DNA of 64,000 nucleotides from Prostheceraeus crozeri. Its lineage: Eukaryota > Platyhelminthes > Polycladida > Euryleptidae. The translations under genes were made by a program, and so were the position numbers. The first letter of the stretch is position 1; each line of letters opens with the position of its first letter. Under the pieces are notes generated by a model. The model saw nothing but the letters and a program-made list of their open reading frames with translations. It had not been told where the DNA came from and ran no database searches. The stretch spans positions 56,027 through 120,026 of the forward strand of contig CAJQUW010001407.1 of NCBI GenBank assembly GCA_907163375.1, in the 5' to 3' direction. Below are positions 53,123 to 64,000 of this stretch, piece after piece.

Positions 53123-53716
53123 GGCCCAACTTCCAGTTCTCAGCTGCAATACTAAACTCAATTTTGGCAACTAAGAGATATACTTGTGCAATTCGACATC
53201 GCAGATTCCAGATCTACTTTCGGAATTGCGAAATTAGAATTTTTCTATGTATAAAATATATTTACGTAGTTTTACATGTGCTTGTACATGCACTGCAATG
53301 TATTTTTTGCATATGTGAAACCACGAGTCGGAAAACCTAATTTCATAGCTTCCACACAATTCAGACCTGCCCATTTCAAATCTTAAGTCAAAATTTCAAA
53401 ATTCACTCAGCTCTGAGCTTCAGCGGTAGTCAGGATTGCACAATTCTGACTTAAGATTTGAAATCAGCAGGTCTGAATTGTGCGAAAACTATGAAATTAG
53501 ATTTTTGACTCACGGTTTCACATATGCAAGAAATGCATGTACATGTATGCACAAGCATATGTAAATCTACGCAAGCATATTTTATACATATAAGAAATTC
53601 AAATTTCGCAATACGAAAGCAGATTTGGAGTCTGAGATGTCCAACTGTATAAGTACACTTCTCAGTTGCCAAAATTGATTTTAGCATTGTAGCTGAAAAC
53701 TGAAAGAGTTGCATGG
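53123..53716. repeat. Long imperfect hairpin, ~270-bp arms
   Basis: The left arm (about 53123-53395) and the right arm (about 53445-53716) are reverse complements with moderate divergence. Shared blocks include CAATTTTGGCAACT, TTGCATATGTGAAACC, CACAATTCAGACCTGC and TTTCAAATCTTAAGTCA. An open frame in the right arm is a by-product. It could fold as a long double-stranded RNA or be a foldback insertion. Confidence 0.75.
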
Positions 53717-53923
53717 CGAAATAGAAACACAGAGATTTCAGTGATTTAGCACTAAGAAATATCTAAAAAATTAATGAAAAACCACGAGATTTCAGCTCTG
53801 AGGTTGATTTTTAACTTTGACAGGCAGCGTGACGAAAGTCGCTGGGGTGCACCGCGTTAGGTAAACAAACTGTTAAAAAATACAGCTGGCAAAATGTCGA
53901 TTTGATAACTCTACATCACCCTC

Positions 53924-54270
53924 TCATAGCTGCAGGCCGCCAGGCCGCCTCGAGGAAAAAGTAATTTCAATAGGTTTTTTGATTTTGAGAAGGCGACACA
54001 TATCCACCTGGGCGATGTCATCCTCTTCTGGCCAAACAAGAAGTTGATACCGATTGAGTTTGGCGAACTTGACTGTCACATCTGTGTCGCTATCGATATC
54101 ACTCACAACACCAAAGAAAACACGATATTGACGACTTTTGGTGTAATCGATCGCAGCCGCGACCCAATCCCCAACAGCAATTGACACTTTCTCAGAATTG
54201 ACAACTTCATCGGAGGAGGATTCGCGATCAAACTCGTCAGACTGAAGGGAGACAACATCTTCATCGAAAC
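53924..54270 (-). CDS. Terminal exon of accessory gene with Tudor/SH3-like domain (partial)
   Basis: The exon starts after a TTTTCAG acceptor (54271-54277) and ends in a stop at 53924. It encodes an acidic Ser-rich lead (FDRESSSDEVVN), then a compact beta domain: VSIAVGDWVAAAIDY, FFGVVSDIDSDTDVTVKF, LLVWPEEDDIAQVD, ILKPIEI-like end and SSRRPGGLQL. I recall such 'VGDWV...G.V..V....W P...D' domains as C-termini of invertebrate transposon-associated proteins. Upstream exons of the same strand are likely at 55484-55578 and 55796-55863. The whole product is unknown. Confidence 0.5.
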
Positions 54271-55483
54271 CTGAAAATTTATGACGTGATATTGAGTCAC
54301 GATATGGAATGAATATATTATAGTTATTGGGTAATATATGTTATACCTTGGGTCTACAAATCGTCTCGGATCGATTAACGGAAATTACCCCCTGGTAAAA
54401 AAAGTGAAGTCATTTTAGGAATTTTCAAAATTTCCGTTGAATTATGAAAATATAATGAAAAGCTTAAAATTCTTGATGATAATTATAGAAGTGTCATTCT
54501 TAAGCAGTGTTCACTGCTCACACTCGATCTAATTGAATCAAATGACATACTGATCACAAGACATAAAATTGCCTTGCATTACATTTTTAAATGTGATTGC
54601 AAAGTAGAAAGGAACAATTTTGAGATGTGATTGCTTGAAATCTGAAATTCTGGTTTACGAATTCACTAAGTATATAAGCCGCCACTAACCGCTTACTCTT
54701 TACCACAATTTCTGACGAACTGCGAGACCCAATAAAATTATTGATTAATCTATGTAAAATTGAAGACCCTGATATCACCTCCATAAATCAGGCGTGTGGA
54801 CGTGGAAGCAACCGAATCACTATGTACTTAACCGTCATATCGTTTACAGAACATCACAACAAAGCCAATTACATGTAGTTTGTGCCGCCTCACTATCATA
54901 ACATTTTTATTTACCAATGGCTTTGATGATGTCAATCGGTTGACTTAATCATCAATTCCTACATTTGTAGTCTGCGTGCGATTCTCAAGGTTATAGCACA
55001 CCAATTACCAATACATTTTACTTAATCAATACTTAATTATCAGTACTTCGCTTATGTAATATTGAATTCATTATTCAAACTGGTGTATCAAATTCAGCTA
55101 TCAAGATCAATTTACTTCTTCAACCTTCACATGACAAAAATCATTATCGTATTCTAAGCTAAGTGGTAGGTATAGAATAGGAAATGTTTTGGACTATTAC
55201 ACATGCATAACTTAATGAATTTATATCATTTTCTGGTTAAGCATTACCGGTATATAACATACAGAAATATCGTTTTTAAGGCAACAAATCGCGCGACGAG
55301 TCGTATATTAGCAGACACGAAAGAATCAATTGCTCCTGTAGCCATGACTTTCATGCAAAAGTAAATTCTGACTAAATATAAAAACCGATTTAACTTCATC
55401 GTTAATCAAATTAATTAACCTGATCTGAACTAAGATTCTTGAATGAGAGATGATTAGGCCAAAAACTATGAAATTAATTACAC
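54271..55483. other. Likely intronic sequence of the accessory gene
   Basis: No supported frame. At least one further exon should lie here, because the phases of the two neighbouring exons do not match, but I could not pick it out. Confidence 0.35.
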
Positions 55484-55863
55484 CTGTAACAAGAGCTTCA
55501 TGTAGCCTAATAACAAACGAGGATTTGATTTGTTCATGAGTACGCCTGATACTGAGTACCGCGTTCGAGTCTCCGCAACTGAAAAATAGTTACAATAAAT
55601 AAAAACATTGAATCGCATAAACATGCTTATGATCATTTTTGTGCAAACACGAAAATAATTGCATTAAAATCTCATAACTGCCAATGAGAAACCGGTTATA
55701 CAGGAATTTACCACTAAACAACCTTGAGCTACCTGTGAACGTGCTCATAATTCAAAATAAAACCGAGAAGAGTTGGAAATCACAAAGTAACTTACTTTCA
55801 TCAGTTTGTATGGAAGAAGCTGCACTTGTTCTCGTGATTTTGCAAATTTTCGTGCGCTGCTGC
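55484..55863 (-). CDS. Two probable internal exons of the accessory gene
   Basis: Exon 55796-55863 (68 nt) has acceptor CACTTTTTCAG and donor GTAAGT. Exon 55484-55578 (95 nt) has acceptor CTATTTTTCAG and donor GTGTAA. Joined, the codons stay open across the junction (ending TSAASSIQTDE in the first, continuing AETRTRYSVSGVL in the second) and leave phase 0. No domain is recognised. They lie between the transposase block and the Tudor-like exon on the same strand and may belong to either gene, or to one fused gene. Confidence 0.42.
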
Positions 55864-56059
55864 CTGAAAAAGTGATAAGTGAACGTCATCAGTTAAGTTT
55901 GAGGAATAGAATCGATATACATGTACGTTCAATTTGATTCAACACGTAATGACGGGTTTCCTGACCTATCCAAAAGAACACGAAAGAGTTCTGATAAATT
56001 CTGATAGAAGTTTTGATTGATTGTGTCGTTACCTGCTCCGGACTAGCAAATACAAGTCC

Positions 56060-57598
56060 CTAAATAAATGAACTTACTCTGACTTCATTCTTTTCTCTCT
56101 GGGTAGGAGGAACCAATGCAGTGTGGACCTTCCTCTGGCGAGGTTTCAGGTGTCGCTCGGAGATTTTCAAATTATATGCAACTTTCGTAACTTTCTCGCT
56201 GCGAGCATCGGTTAGTCGATTCCTTTTCTCAGTCTTCTGATTAGAATATTGTTCGTTTGCTCTTTCAACACAAGCAATGGAAGAAGGAAAACTCAACACA
56301 GTAGACGCGATTTCAGCCAAGTTGGTGCCTTTTCCGATTGCCTTCCACCACACAGCAGGATCAGTATCCAGCTTTGCGCCAGAAATCCATAAGTGAGATC
56401 GACCAAAAACTGCTCCAGAATGTGCTTTATACTCCATCAATTTGGTGGAAACTTGGTCGTTTGAAAAGTCATACTTCTCGGCGAGCTGCATTATCAAATT
56501 CTCTGCTGTGGCCATTTCAGCATCCGTCAAGTGGCCTCCTTGAAAACGTGGGTCTAGAACATTGGTTGCCAAATGTATTGGTTGCACAGTAAATTCTCTT
56601 CGATTCTTCAGAGATTCGTCAATCATATCGAGTTCATCAATCGGAATCACGTCGTCATCGATATCAAGCATCAAATTGAGTAATGTCCTCTCCACGTAGC
56701 ACCACACCGTTGGAATGATAGATACTTTGGAATAATCTCCTTCGATTTCCCTTACAGCGTGCTTCAGCGGTTCTAAGATTCCCACCACAAAGACCGTTCT
56801 CCTCCAAAATGTCTCATCGAGGACCATTGCTTTGATTCGTTCATACTGTCGTAAACTTTCTTTGCATCGCGCATCATACACTGCCAACTTTAAGCAGTCC
56901 GCAAGCCTCGCATTCGGAGCGACCATACGATGAGCGCCTGACCATCTTGTATCCGAGAAATACAGGCACATCAGTGATTTCTTCAATAACTGAATAGTTA
57001 ATTCACCTAGCACTGCTTTTGGAATCTGATGTCTGCAAAAGAAAGTACTGATCGATTTATGCTCCGCTATTGTCTGTCCTATTGTAGGTACCCTTCGGAT
57101 GTCCTTCACCATCAGTTCTACGGCATGAGCCGAACATCCATACGCTAGAATCCAAGGGAATTTCTTCTCCAAAATGTCCCACGCAGCCACCAAGTTGGAA
57201 GCATGATCGGAGCAGATTGCAGCAAACTTTTCTGGCGCGACGCCCACTTGTGTCAACAACTTTTCACATTCATCGGCTATAAACTGGGCCGTGTGCCGTT
57301 TATCCGCAGGATGCACGGATTTCACATAAAAAGGTTCCGGAGTTGCGACCAGAAATTGAATACGTGCGTCTCCAGATACACATGACCAACCGTCAGTGAG
57401 TAAAACGAGAGATGAGGAAGATGTCATTTTGTCTTTAGCATCAGATGTCACGATCTCATCCCACATATTCAGTAATGTGTTGCTGATGCTATAAGTAGCG
57501 GGTGCATGCCATGCTGGGCGGATCTTTTTGAAAAATTCATCCCACGTTGGCGTTTCAAATGTTCTGAACGGAAGATTGGAAGTGTATATCATGTCCAT
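56060..57598 (-). CDS. hAT-type transposase-like protein (DUF659 plus dimerisation region)
   Basis: An intact 512-residue frame. It begins in the region after a BED finger (LPFRTFETPTWDEFFKKIRP), continues with the DUF659-like catalytic part (VLLTDGWSCVSGDARIQF, AICSDHASNLVAAWDILEKK, GCSAHAVELMVKDI) and ends with the hAT dimerisation-like block (ASTVLSFPSSIACVERANE). No BED finger is encoded upstream on this strand in the visible exon. The 3' end reads AGAGTAAGTTC just before the stop, which could be a splice donor into downstream exons. The intact frame suggests recent activity or domestication. Confidence 0.82.
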   Translation of the reverse strand: MDMIYTSNLPFRTFETPTWDEFFKKIRPAWHAPATYSISNTLLNMWDEIVTSDAKDKMTSSSSLVLLTDGWSCVSGDARIQFLVATPEPFYVKSVHPADKRHTAQFIADECEKLLTQVGVAPEKFAAICSDHASNLVAAWDILEKKFPWILAYGCSAHAVELMVKDIRRVPTIGQTIAEHKSISTFFCRHQIPKAVLGELTIQLLKKSLMCLYFSDTRWSGAHRMVAPNARLADCLKLAVYDARCKESLRQYERIKAMVLDETFWRRTVFVVGILEPLKHAVREIEGDYSKVSIIPTVWCYVERTLLNLMLDIDDDVIPIDELDMIDESLKNRREFTVQPIHLATNVLDPRFQGGHLTDAEMATAENLIMQLAEKYDFSNDQVSTKLMEYKAHSGAVFGRSHLWISGAKLDTDPAVWWKAIGKGTNLAEIASTVLSFPSSIACVERANEQYSNQKTEKRNRLTDARSEKVTKVAYNLKISERHLKPRQRKVHTALVPPTQREKNEVRVSSFI

Positions 57599-60500
57599 GA
57601 GTCAGACGGACCTCTACTCTATGACAGTGCATTGCAGGGGGCAGGTCCAAATATGCATCGAAAAATTCTCTGAAATGCAGGTTGTTGGAAAAGTAAAACT
57701 TGTCACCTGAAGCGGCCGCTTCAGCAAGTTAAGCATTTCCTTTCTGCTATTCTCTACTTCATAGAATAGGTCCTACATTTTGTGAGCAGAATTATAAACT
57801 TAAGTTTAAATATCACAATTTTAAATTAGTTTCAATTCTACTTTCGTCCTTTGATCGTCGCTGAAACCACGTTTTTCTAACGCAACAACAAGTTATATGT
57901 AGATCGTTTGAGTATAAAATAGTCCGTCTTTTCTCATCTGGAAAAGATATGCGGAAGATAGTCAACAATTGAGGCCAATACATTCTACCAATCAGCGTAA
58001 AAAATGCTTAATCACAAAGCTTGTTGTAGGCTAATTAAAGTACGGAAACATTCGATTGAAACATATCTTTTAGAAAACCAAGCAAATTACGCTGCTAATA
58101 TATCGTGTCTGGTTTTATATATTTCTTCAGTGCAACTGTAAAATAGCAAATGCCATGCGGGGTGCGGTAGTATAAAATATATATCGTAAAACCAGGTAAT
58201 TTTTGTCACTTCAAGTTTAAGCGTTTTATCATTTCGATGCCACTAAAGCTATAAATCTGAAAGTTGCTGAATAGGTCTAGCAATTGTTCCACTTTGTCAT
58301 GTCATAGTAACTAACTTTGAATATTTATTACTTCAAATGTGACAGTATGCACGTGGTTAAAATTACCTTGTCTTGGTTAACTTAAGCCAACTTTACAACT
58401 GGACTGCTTCATCTTTTTTACGGAAGGAGAACTTTCGTTTGCTCTTATGAGCTTTATTTTATAATAAAAGGTAGATTTTGACATTTTGTCTTGTTTTGCT
58501 TGCTCTTGTTTGCATGGACTTCACTTGTTTTTAATTTTTGCTTTACTTTCCTTACCTAGGCCTACTTAAATTCTTAAAACCTCATTTATTCATCCTAAAC
58601 GTTTTTTTTTGGTGCAAAAGTATACTTCTAATCGTGTTTTTCTTGCTGTCTCTCTATCTTCTTGCTAAAAATCCAAAACAATAGCCTGTCCAGTCATCCT
58701 TTGGACGCATGTTGTGAATCATATGCAAGGATGCGTGTTTCGACTGAACTGTTTGATTTATCCAATCTTATATAGCCACTAGAGGAAATCGTACGAAAGT
58801 TTGAACATCAGAAATTCGCATCGGTCAGGTTTAAGTTACCCTACCTCACTGTTATTAGGCAAAATCATCATTTGTTGCCAAAAATAGCCTCGTGACGTCA
58901 TATGACCTCACATGACGATTTTGACCTTGAAAACTGAAAGAGCGAAGTCGGCTTCCTATTTGCTTTCAAAACTTTGTATAGCCCAAAAATGCTTTGTTTC
59001 GTCGTAAATTAGCATTTTATGCCTGAAACTGCTGAAACTGAAACTACGTTAACCCTCATGCCACCCAACCCCCGACTGGAATCTTTACATAAAGCGCGCC
59101 GGATTATGCACGGGGCATTTTGGCAGGCGTGCGCCGCGCACCGGCTCATAATTTTATTTATAGATTTCACCAGACCAAGGTGCGCCAACACCATTTTACA
59201 CGTATATCTGTAGATTCCACTAACAAACCAAGACACGTCGACACCGTGTTCTTTTTATAGAAACTATGCAATGTGCTTTAGCGCGCCGGCACAGAATTCA
59301 GTTTTCCTCACATCACAATTATTTGACACGCCAACACTGATTTCTTTTCTAAGAAATAGTATGTACAGAAGTAGCCGAATTATATACTAACAGTGCATGC
59401 CACAAATTTAGAGAATATATCTAGGAGAGTAACATTTATATTTGTAAAGTGGATATCTGCTATTATTATTGTTTAAGGCTATAATGCATGATTTAGTGGG
59501 CTTATCACGCCTGTATCCCCTGCTTACAAAAATACTAAATATGTTGCTGGCTCTTACCACAAAAGCAGTAAGGTTCGAATACATTCTGGCAAATCTATAT
59601 AGCAATCTGGGCAGCAAAGACATTCATGCCAGCTTGAAGAGGCATATTGCTATCTGTAAAAGTGTATAGCACCACTTGTGGACTGCAGAACTAAATTCGT
59701 CAACTCTGTGATGGAAATCAGTCGTACAATTATCATCTCCACTCCTACTGGCCGAGAGACCAGATGGATGAATCTCACTAAGGATTATATCAAAAAGTCC
59801 ATAACTGAAAACTCAGGTCACAATCTGTAAATGGTCTGTATTTTTCTCTCGTGTCTATATTTTTCAATGAATATTTATTTCCACCTAAGCAAGTCTGTTG
59901 GTGGAAATTTTGTAAATTATGGAACCCAATTATTCATTGATTGTGTTTCTCTGACGCCTTAGTATCATCACAATGATGTATGAGCATTATGAAAAAACCA
60001 GAAGTATTTTCTTTATCCCTCATATGCATGCAATGGGTCACCGCGAACCTAATGGCTGCGGTATTTGGTTGTCTGAATATAGTATGTGTATGGATTTGAA
60101 AGTCTGATGTTTCATGTATTCCTTCATTTGTCATCAATAAATGTGTAACAAGTCTCCAATGTAGGAATCCAATGTACGGAAGTTGTTCATCCAGTGAGAC
60201 TCAATTGCCAAGAATATAATGCCAGAAAATATGCAACATAAAAATTGATGTGCTTCCTCAATGCAACTTAGCGTCGAGATAATAAATGCTCGAAATTAAG
60301 CTCTAATGAAGAACTAAGCTAGTATAATATGGCTGGACCGGCAAAATATGCTATGCTGGTTTAAAATTTTTTGATATGTGTAGCTTTACAGAAAGGGCTT
60401 TGAATAGAGCAATGATATTATTTAAATGCCTAATAATGTTTATGGTCGGGGAGAGGATTAAGATGAGCGCAATGTCTCTGAATAAATGAAACCCCTTAAT

Positions 60501-60697
60501 CAACGGGCTACTCCCTCACTTCAGTGTTGTCGCAATGTTTTAGTTGGAAATGATGCTCACTGTGCTTATCCCTGATGCAAGCTGGACTCATCGCAAAGCT
60601 TAGGAATGTTTTTGGTCTTTTTTCGGGTTACTGGAAGGACCTGTCAGTAAGTCTGTATTTTTGCTTTCCGGAAGTGGCAACCCTGCATAGGCCTATA
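57599..60697. other. Interior of the large element, no gene seen
   Basis: 3.1 kb of AT-rich sequence. Small overlapping frames on both strands near 59010-59240 and 59410-59670 show no family features. Confidence 0.45.
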
Positions 60698-60699
60698 TA

Positions 60700-62485
60700 C
60701 AGGGTGATTCCGATCTTCCCGTCACTTTTCAAGTAAGGACTACAGCTGTATCACATGTCTGGTTGTAGTGATGGTTCATGATTTATATACTACGTTTCAT
60801 GGCCTTTCAAATCGTATATTATTTATTTTCTTGTGATCTGCATTTCTGCTGATACGAGCAATTGAAATTGTTTACCCATATTACAACTTTTTAAATCAAT
60901 ATCTATGACAGGAACATCGCAACAATCAATATCATCATCCGCATTCAGCATAGATATCTAATAATTGCTTGCTTTGAGTGACACCATGCAAAGTTAATTG
61001 AGATTGACTTTTCAGTGTAGACGGTATTAAACTGGCTGAAATTTATTTACTATCAACACTTGACAGCAATAAACTATCCTGGCTTCACGAAAGAAGAAGT
61101 TTCGACGGCCGTGGCCTATAACCATCTCTTCATATCGACGATCAAGGTGACGATTTCGTGTAGATTTTAAGAAAGAAGCTCCACCACGCACAACCTTAAT
61201 TGGGTGGGCAAAGCGTTTTAAAACCTCGCTATCTCTCACCGAATATGCAAGAGTCGGTGACCATTCAGATCGACGGCTTTCCGACGACAAACGAGACGAA
61301 ATAGTCGAGGCCTATGGTGATGATCCAACACTTTCGAAACGAAAGGCAGCTCAGCTCTGTAGCGTTTCACAATCGTCGGTGAGCAGAGTGTTGAAAGATG
61401 AAGGTTTGAGAGCTTGGAAGTTTACCCGCGTGCAAGAGATCTCGGACGACGATAAAGTTCAAAGACACCAGTTTTCTAACCTTATCCTTCAACATCAACA
61501 GCACGACAGTAATTTCGTTGGAAATATCGTTTTCTCCGATGAAGCAACGTTTCACTTGAATGGATCTGTGAACCTTCACAACGCCTTCATCTACGCGGAA
61601 GAAAATCCTCACGCTGTTATCGTGAAACCATTAAAGTCTGCTTCCATCACTTGCTGGGCAATGATATCACCACACCACGGCATCACTTACCATGTGCAAA
61701 AAAAGAAACAATGAATGGACAGCGCTACCAGTCTATCCTTGAAGACAAAGTTGTGCCGCTACGAAGTGATAGACGAAATCGACGTCAATTTTATCAGCAG
61801 GATGGTGCACCTGCACATTATGCCAATTCTGTTCGTTGTCTGCTGAACGTCAAGCTGAAGAACCGATGGATTGGTCGTGGTGGGCCGATACACTGGCCAC
61901 CAAGAAGCCCTGATGTATCAGTAAACGATTTCTGGCTTTGGGCTATATTCGTGACAAACTATACAGAGATCCACGTCCTCGTACTCTTGAAGCTTTACAA
62001 GAAAGACTTACGAGCTAACTCGATAGCGTGGAGGTCGAGATGATGCGATCTTCGTACAGGTCATTCTTGCGCCGATGCGAGTTGTGCTCTGAGAATGGTG
62101 GTGGTCACTTTGAACAGTTCTTTTGAGTTAATTTTGCGTTACTGCATACCTGTCACTTATAATAAAGTTTTTTTGGATATGAAATGTTTTTCGAAATCAA
62201 ATGAAAAAAAATAACTTAAATAGTAAAATAAAATAAATAAATAGTAGACTAGGAATGTAAAAAATTAAAAAAAATACTTAAAATTGATTTAAAAAAAATT
62301 GTTATGTGGGTAAACAATTTCAATTGCTCGTATCAGCAGAAATGCAGATCACAAGAAAATAAATAATATACGATTTGAAAGGCCATGAAGCGTAATATAT
62401 AAATCATGAACCATCACTACAACCAGACATGTGATACAGCTGTAGTCCTTACTTGAAAAGTGACGGGAAGATCGGAATCACCCTG
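60700..62485 (+). mobile_element. mariner/Tc1-type element, 1,786 bp, TA target duplications
   Basis: The termini CAGGGTGATTCCGATCTTCC and the reverse at the right end lie between TA dinucleotides (60698-60699, 62486-62487). The inverted repeats extend for about 185 bp with few differences. The element is nested in the large hAT-like element. The transposase gene is broken, so it is a dead but recent copy. Confidence 0.92.
61165..62130 (+). pseudogene. mariner-like transposase, frameshifted
   Basis: The N-terminal part reads as paired helix-turn-helix (RRLSDDKRDEIVEAY, AAQLCSVSQSSVSRVL). The catalytic blocks are VFSDEATFHLNGSVN (first Asp), YQQDGAPAHYANSVRCLL (second Asp) and WPPRSPDVSVNDFWLW (third acidic position, Asp). 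Frames change near 61690 and after about 61990, and the upstream start is not in one frame. The DE/DG/PRSPD pattern fits the mariner branch more than Tc1. Confidence 0.85.
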
Positions 62486-62487
62486 TA

Positions 62488-62780
62488 CATATATATGAAC
62501 TCGTCAGATAAATTTTTTTGCAATCCAATTTGCGATAATCCGTGTCCTACCCAATAGGACTCGTGCTTAAGAGCTGCAAACAGAAGATAGTCATTTTGGC
62601 GGAAAATTGTCTTCGGTTAAATTACCGAATAGTCGGTCAAGTTTAAAGTCTTGAGGTTCATAATATATTCCCAAGTCATAAAGCGCCGCCGGCGCATTCT
62701 CCAGTCTTTTAGGAGGATTTCTCCTGTAATTTTGGTTGTTTTCTGAAGCCGCGTCGCAGGCGAAGCCTTCGATCTTTTAG
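62488..62780. other. Interior of the large element between mariner and BED remnant
   Basis: Non-coding, with CGCCG-rich words near 62680-62880. No gene is supported. Confidence 0.4.
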
Positions 62781-62911
62781 GCCAGTGATTACTATAACCT
62801 TGATGTTTTCCACAGCGCCGCAAGCGAAGCCTACGGTCTTGACTACCAAGCTTATAAATTTCATGTTTTTTACAGCGCCGTTGGCCAAACCTCCGCTTCA
62901 GGAGAGTTCGA

Positions 62912-63245
62912 ATGAAGCCGCGAACGAAAATATGGAACCATTTCAAGGAAAACCAAGGCTTACGAAATGCAAAGCCTACTCGAGCAATCTGCCGCTACTG
63001 CAACATGAGCTTCAAAATTAATTCAACGAGAATGCAGAAGCATTTGGTGATTGACTGTGCTGCGTGTCCTGATGCAATAAAACATGAATTTTTGAGAATG
63101 TATCAAAATCGTGCTTTAGAAACTTAGTTTCGAGGCATCCTCTAGAAGAACAGAGTTCACAATCATTTGCATCATCACGTAGTGATACAGTCGAGCTTTC
63201 AGATGATGACATTGATGATGACTCATCAGAAGTTATGTCAAATTC
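62912..63245 (+). pseudogene. hAT transposase N-terminal BED-finger remnant
   Basis: The frame at 62912-63127 encodes KIWNHFKENQG, then CRYCNMSFKINSTRMQKHL and a C.AC pair, which is a BED-type zinc finger (C..C...H...C/H). After a stop, a Ser/Asp-rich stretch (SDTVELSDDDIDDDSSE) reads on to about 63235. The remainder of a transposase is absent because the right terminus follows. It is on the opposite strand to the transposase at 56060-57598, implying an internal inversion or a second, deleted hAT copy. Confidence 0.65.
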
Positions 63246-63511
63246 ATCGCATACCCAGGCTGAGCTTAAGTTTGGCTTTTTTGGGTAATCGGTGCAGCAG
63301 CGCAGAATATTTTGGCTTTTTTGGATTTGAGTATCGAAATGTGGACTGATTTTGTGGATTTGAATTGGTGCGGAGGAGTGGCATCGATAGCTGTGGTAAT
63401 GAAACTGATAGTGTGGATGTAGACTGGTGTGCTGAGCTTAAGTAAGGCTTTTTTGGCTCTTTTGTTATTTTGGCTTTTTTGGATCATTTTTGGCTCTTTT
63501 GATCATTAACC
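63246..63511. repeat. Right terminal/subterminal region of the large element
   Basis: Repeated GGCTTTTTTGG/GGCTCTTTTG words and the CTGATAGTGTGGATGTAGAC block match the left end in reverse. It ends TGATCATTAACC at 63511. Confidence 0.8.
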
Positions 63512-63519
63512 CAAAAGTT
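63512..63519. repeat. Target-site duplication CAAAAGTT (right)
   Basis: Exact copy of 50715-50722. Confidence 0.85.
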
Positions 63520-64000
63520 ATTAAGTTGTGTGCAGTTGACCGTTAAAAACATTTTTAACGCGAAAGTTAGCGAAAAATCAAGCGAACGTGTTAATTGAGT
63601 AAGACTATACCAAATGTTGTTGAAATTTGAAAAAAATTATATCATCTGAAAGCTTAACACGAGCCTGATTGAATAGTGATAATCTTAATTTTCTGTCTTT
63701 GCGGAGTTTAGTCAGTAGGCATCGGTGAATAAATTGATCAAAAAATGATGATAATAATAATAATAATAATAGACGTTTATTTTCATCAGGCATCAATACT
63801 GAAAATCGTGAGGCTAATATGTGTAAATTAAAAACTTTCGAATCAAGAGAAAAAGGCATAACTAACAAGAAAAAAAATCAACATAGAAAAAAAACACGAA
63901 AATGGTCACGTCCTCCTTTCATTGTAAAATCCAAAATTATATAGTCGAGTCGTTTACGGAAGAAAAAACCTTTCCCTCAAGGCTGACAGGCATTCCGGCA
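63520..64000. other. Flank with (ATA)n microsatellite, no gene seen
   Basis: A run of ATA repeats lies at about 63748-63771, followed on the minus strand by an AATAAACGTC-like word typical of a LINE 3' tail. No coding frame is supported. Confidence 0.45.

Larger units (their letters stand above)
50723..63511. mobile_element. Large hAT-like DNA transposon, 12.8 kb, with nested elements
   Basis: GGTTAATGATCA at the left faces TGATCATTAACC at the right. The inverted similarity continues for over 130 bp through repeated GAGCCAAAAA/AAAAAGCC words to the block CACACCAGTCTACATCCACA. An exact 8-bp duplication flanks it. The inside holds a hAT-type transposase part on the minus strand, a spliced accessory gene, a BED-finger remnant on the plus strand, a long hairpin and a nested mariner. 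The terminus does not fit the hAT YARNG rule, so the superfamily of the outer element is not certain. Confidence 0.78.

Noticed and set aside
53451..53714. 87-residue minus frame
   Set aside because: Lies wholly in one arm of the long hairpin; a by-product of the repeat.
1..64000. tRNA, rRNA, CRISPR or bacterial operon signals
   Set aside because: I looked for cloverleaf-like blocks, regularly spaced repeats and ribosome-binding sites and found none that would stand.

Overview
The window is animal nuclear DNA. It is AT-rich, has short spliceosomal introns with GTAAGT/CAG borders, a multi-pass host transporter gene, and many eukaryotic transposons (Polinton, piggyBac, hAT, mariner, Penelope-like, LINE). 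Frequent TACATGTA and TAGGCCTA words hint at a marine invertebrate, perhaps an echinoderm, but the species cannot be named. No tRNA, rRNA, CRISPR array or bacterial-type operon was seen.

Region 1 (521-22518) is the centrepiece: a structurally complete 21,998-bp Polinton/Maverick (adintovirus-like) element. It has terminal inverted repeats of about 670 bp that start AGTAGTAAT and a perfect 6-bp target duplication, GACAAG (515-520 and 22519-22524). It sits inside an older piggyBac transposase relic. It carries protein-primed DNA polymerase B, chromodomain integrase, packaging ATPase, adenain-like protease, a double jelly-roll type capsid protein (recognised from family memory) and basic core proteins. 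Cargo genes include a TATA-binding-protein (TBP)-like gene, two PC4-like paralogs, a membrane-anchored RING protein, an exonuclease-like protein with membrane helices, and a stand-alone relative of the PolB N-terminal domain. Several core genes are broken: PolB has two nonsense codons and a frameshift, and the capsid gene and the PolB-N paralog each have a frameshift. The element is therefore probably recent but not autonomous, unless the breaks are assembly errors.

The left and right ends of the Polinton share an expression design: two CCAAT boxes 17 bp apart, a TATA box 21-23 bp downstream, and a first coding exon that holds only the ATG and is followed by a 67-nt intron. The TBP-like and PC4-like genes sit at the divergent centre of the element. 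Together they suggest that it carries part of its own transcription-initiation apparatus.

Region 2 (22.5-28 kb) holds a decayed Penelope-like element with RT and GIY-YIG domains, an SGNH-like upstream frame and flanking GA-rich direct repeats, then a 5'-truncated LINE. Region 3 (29.4-32.4 kb) is a two-exon cationic amino-acid transporter (SLC7 CAT type), the only convincing intact host gene. Region 4 (32.4-46.6 kb) is mostly non-coding, with inverted-repeat elements, LINE debris and a C-type-lectin-like pseudogene.

Region 5 (46.6-63.5 kb) is a transposon nest. A 2,950-bp piggyBac element is inserted into the TTAA inside the left target duplication of a 1.1-kb non-autonomous hAT-like element. 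Next to it is a 12.8-kb element (50723-63511) with 8-bp target duplications CAAAAGTT. That large element contains hAT-type transposase sequence, a spliced accessory gene, a long hairpin and a nested mariner. The last 480 bp are non-coding.
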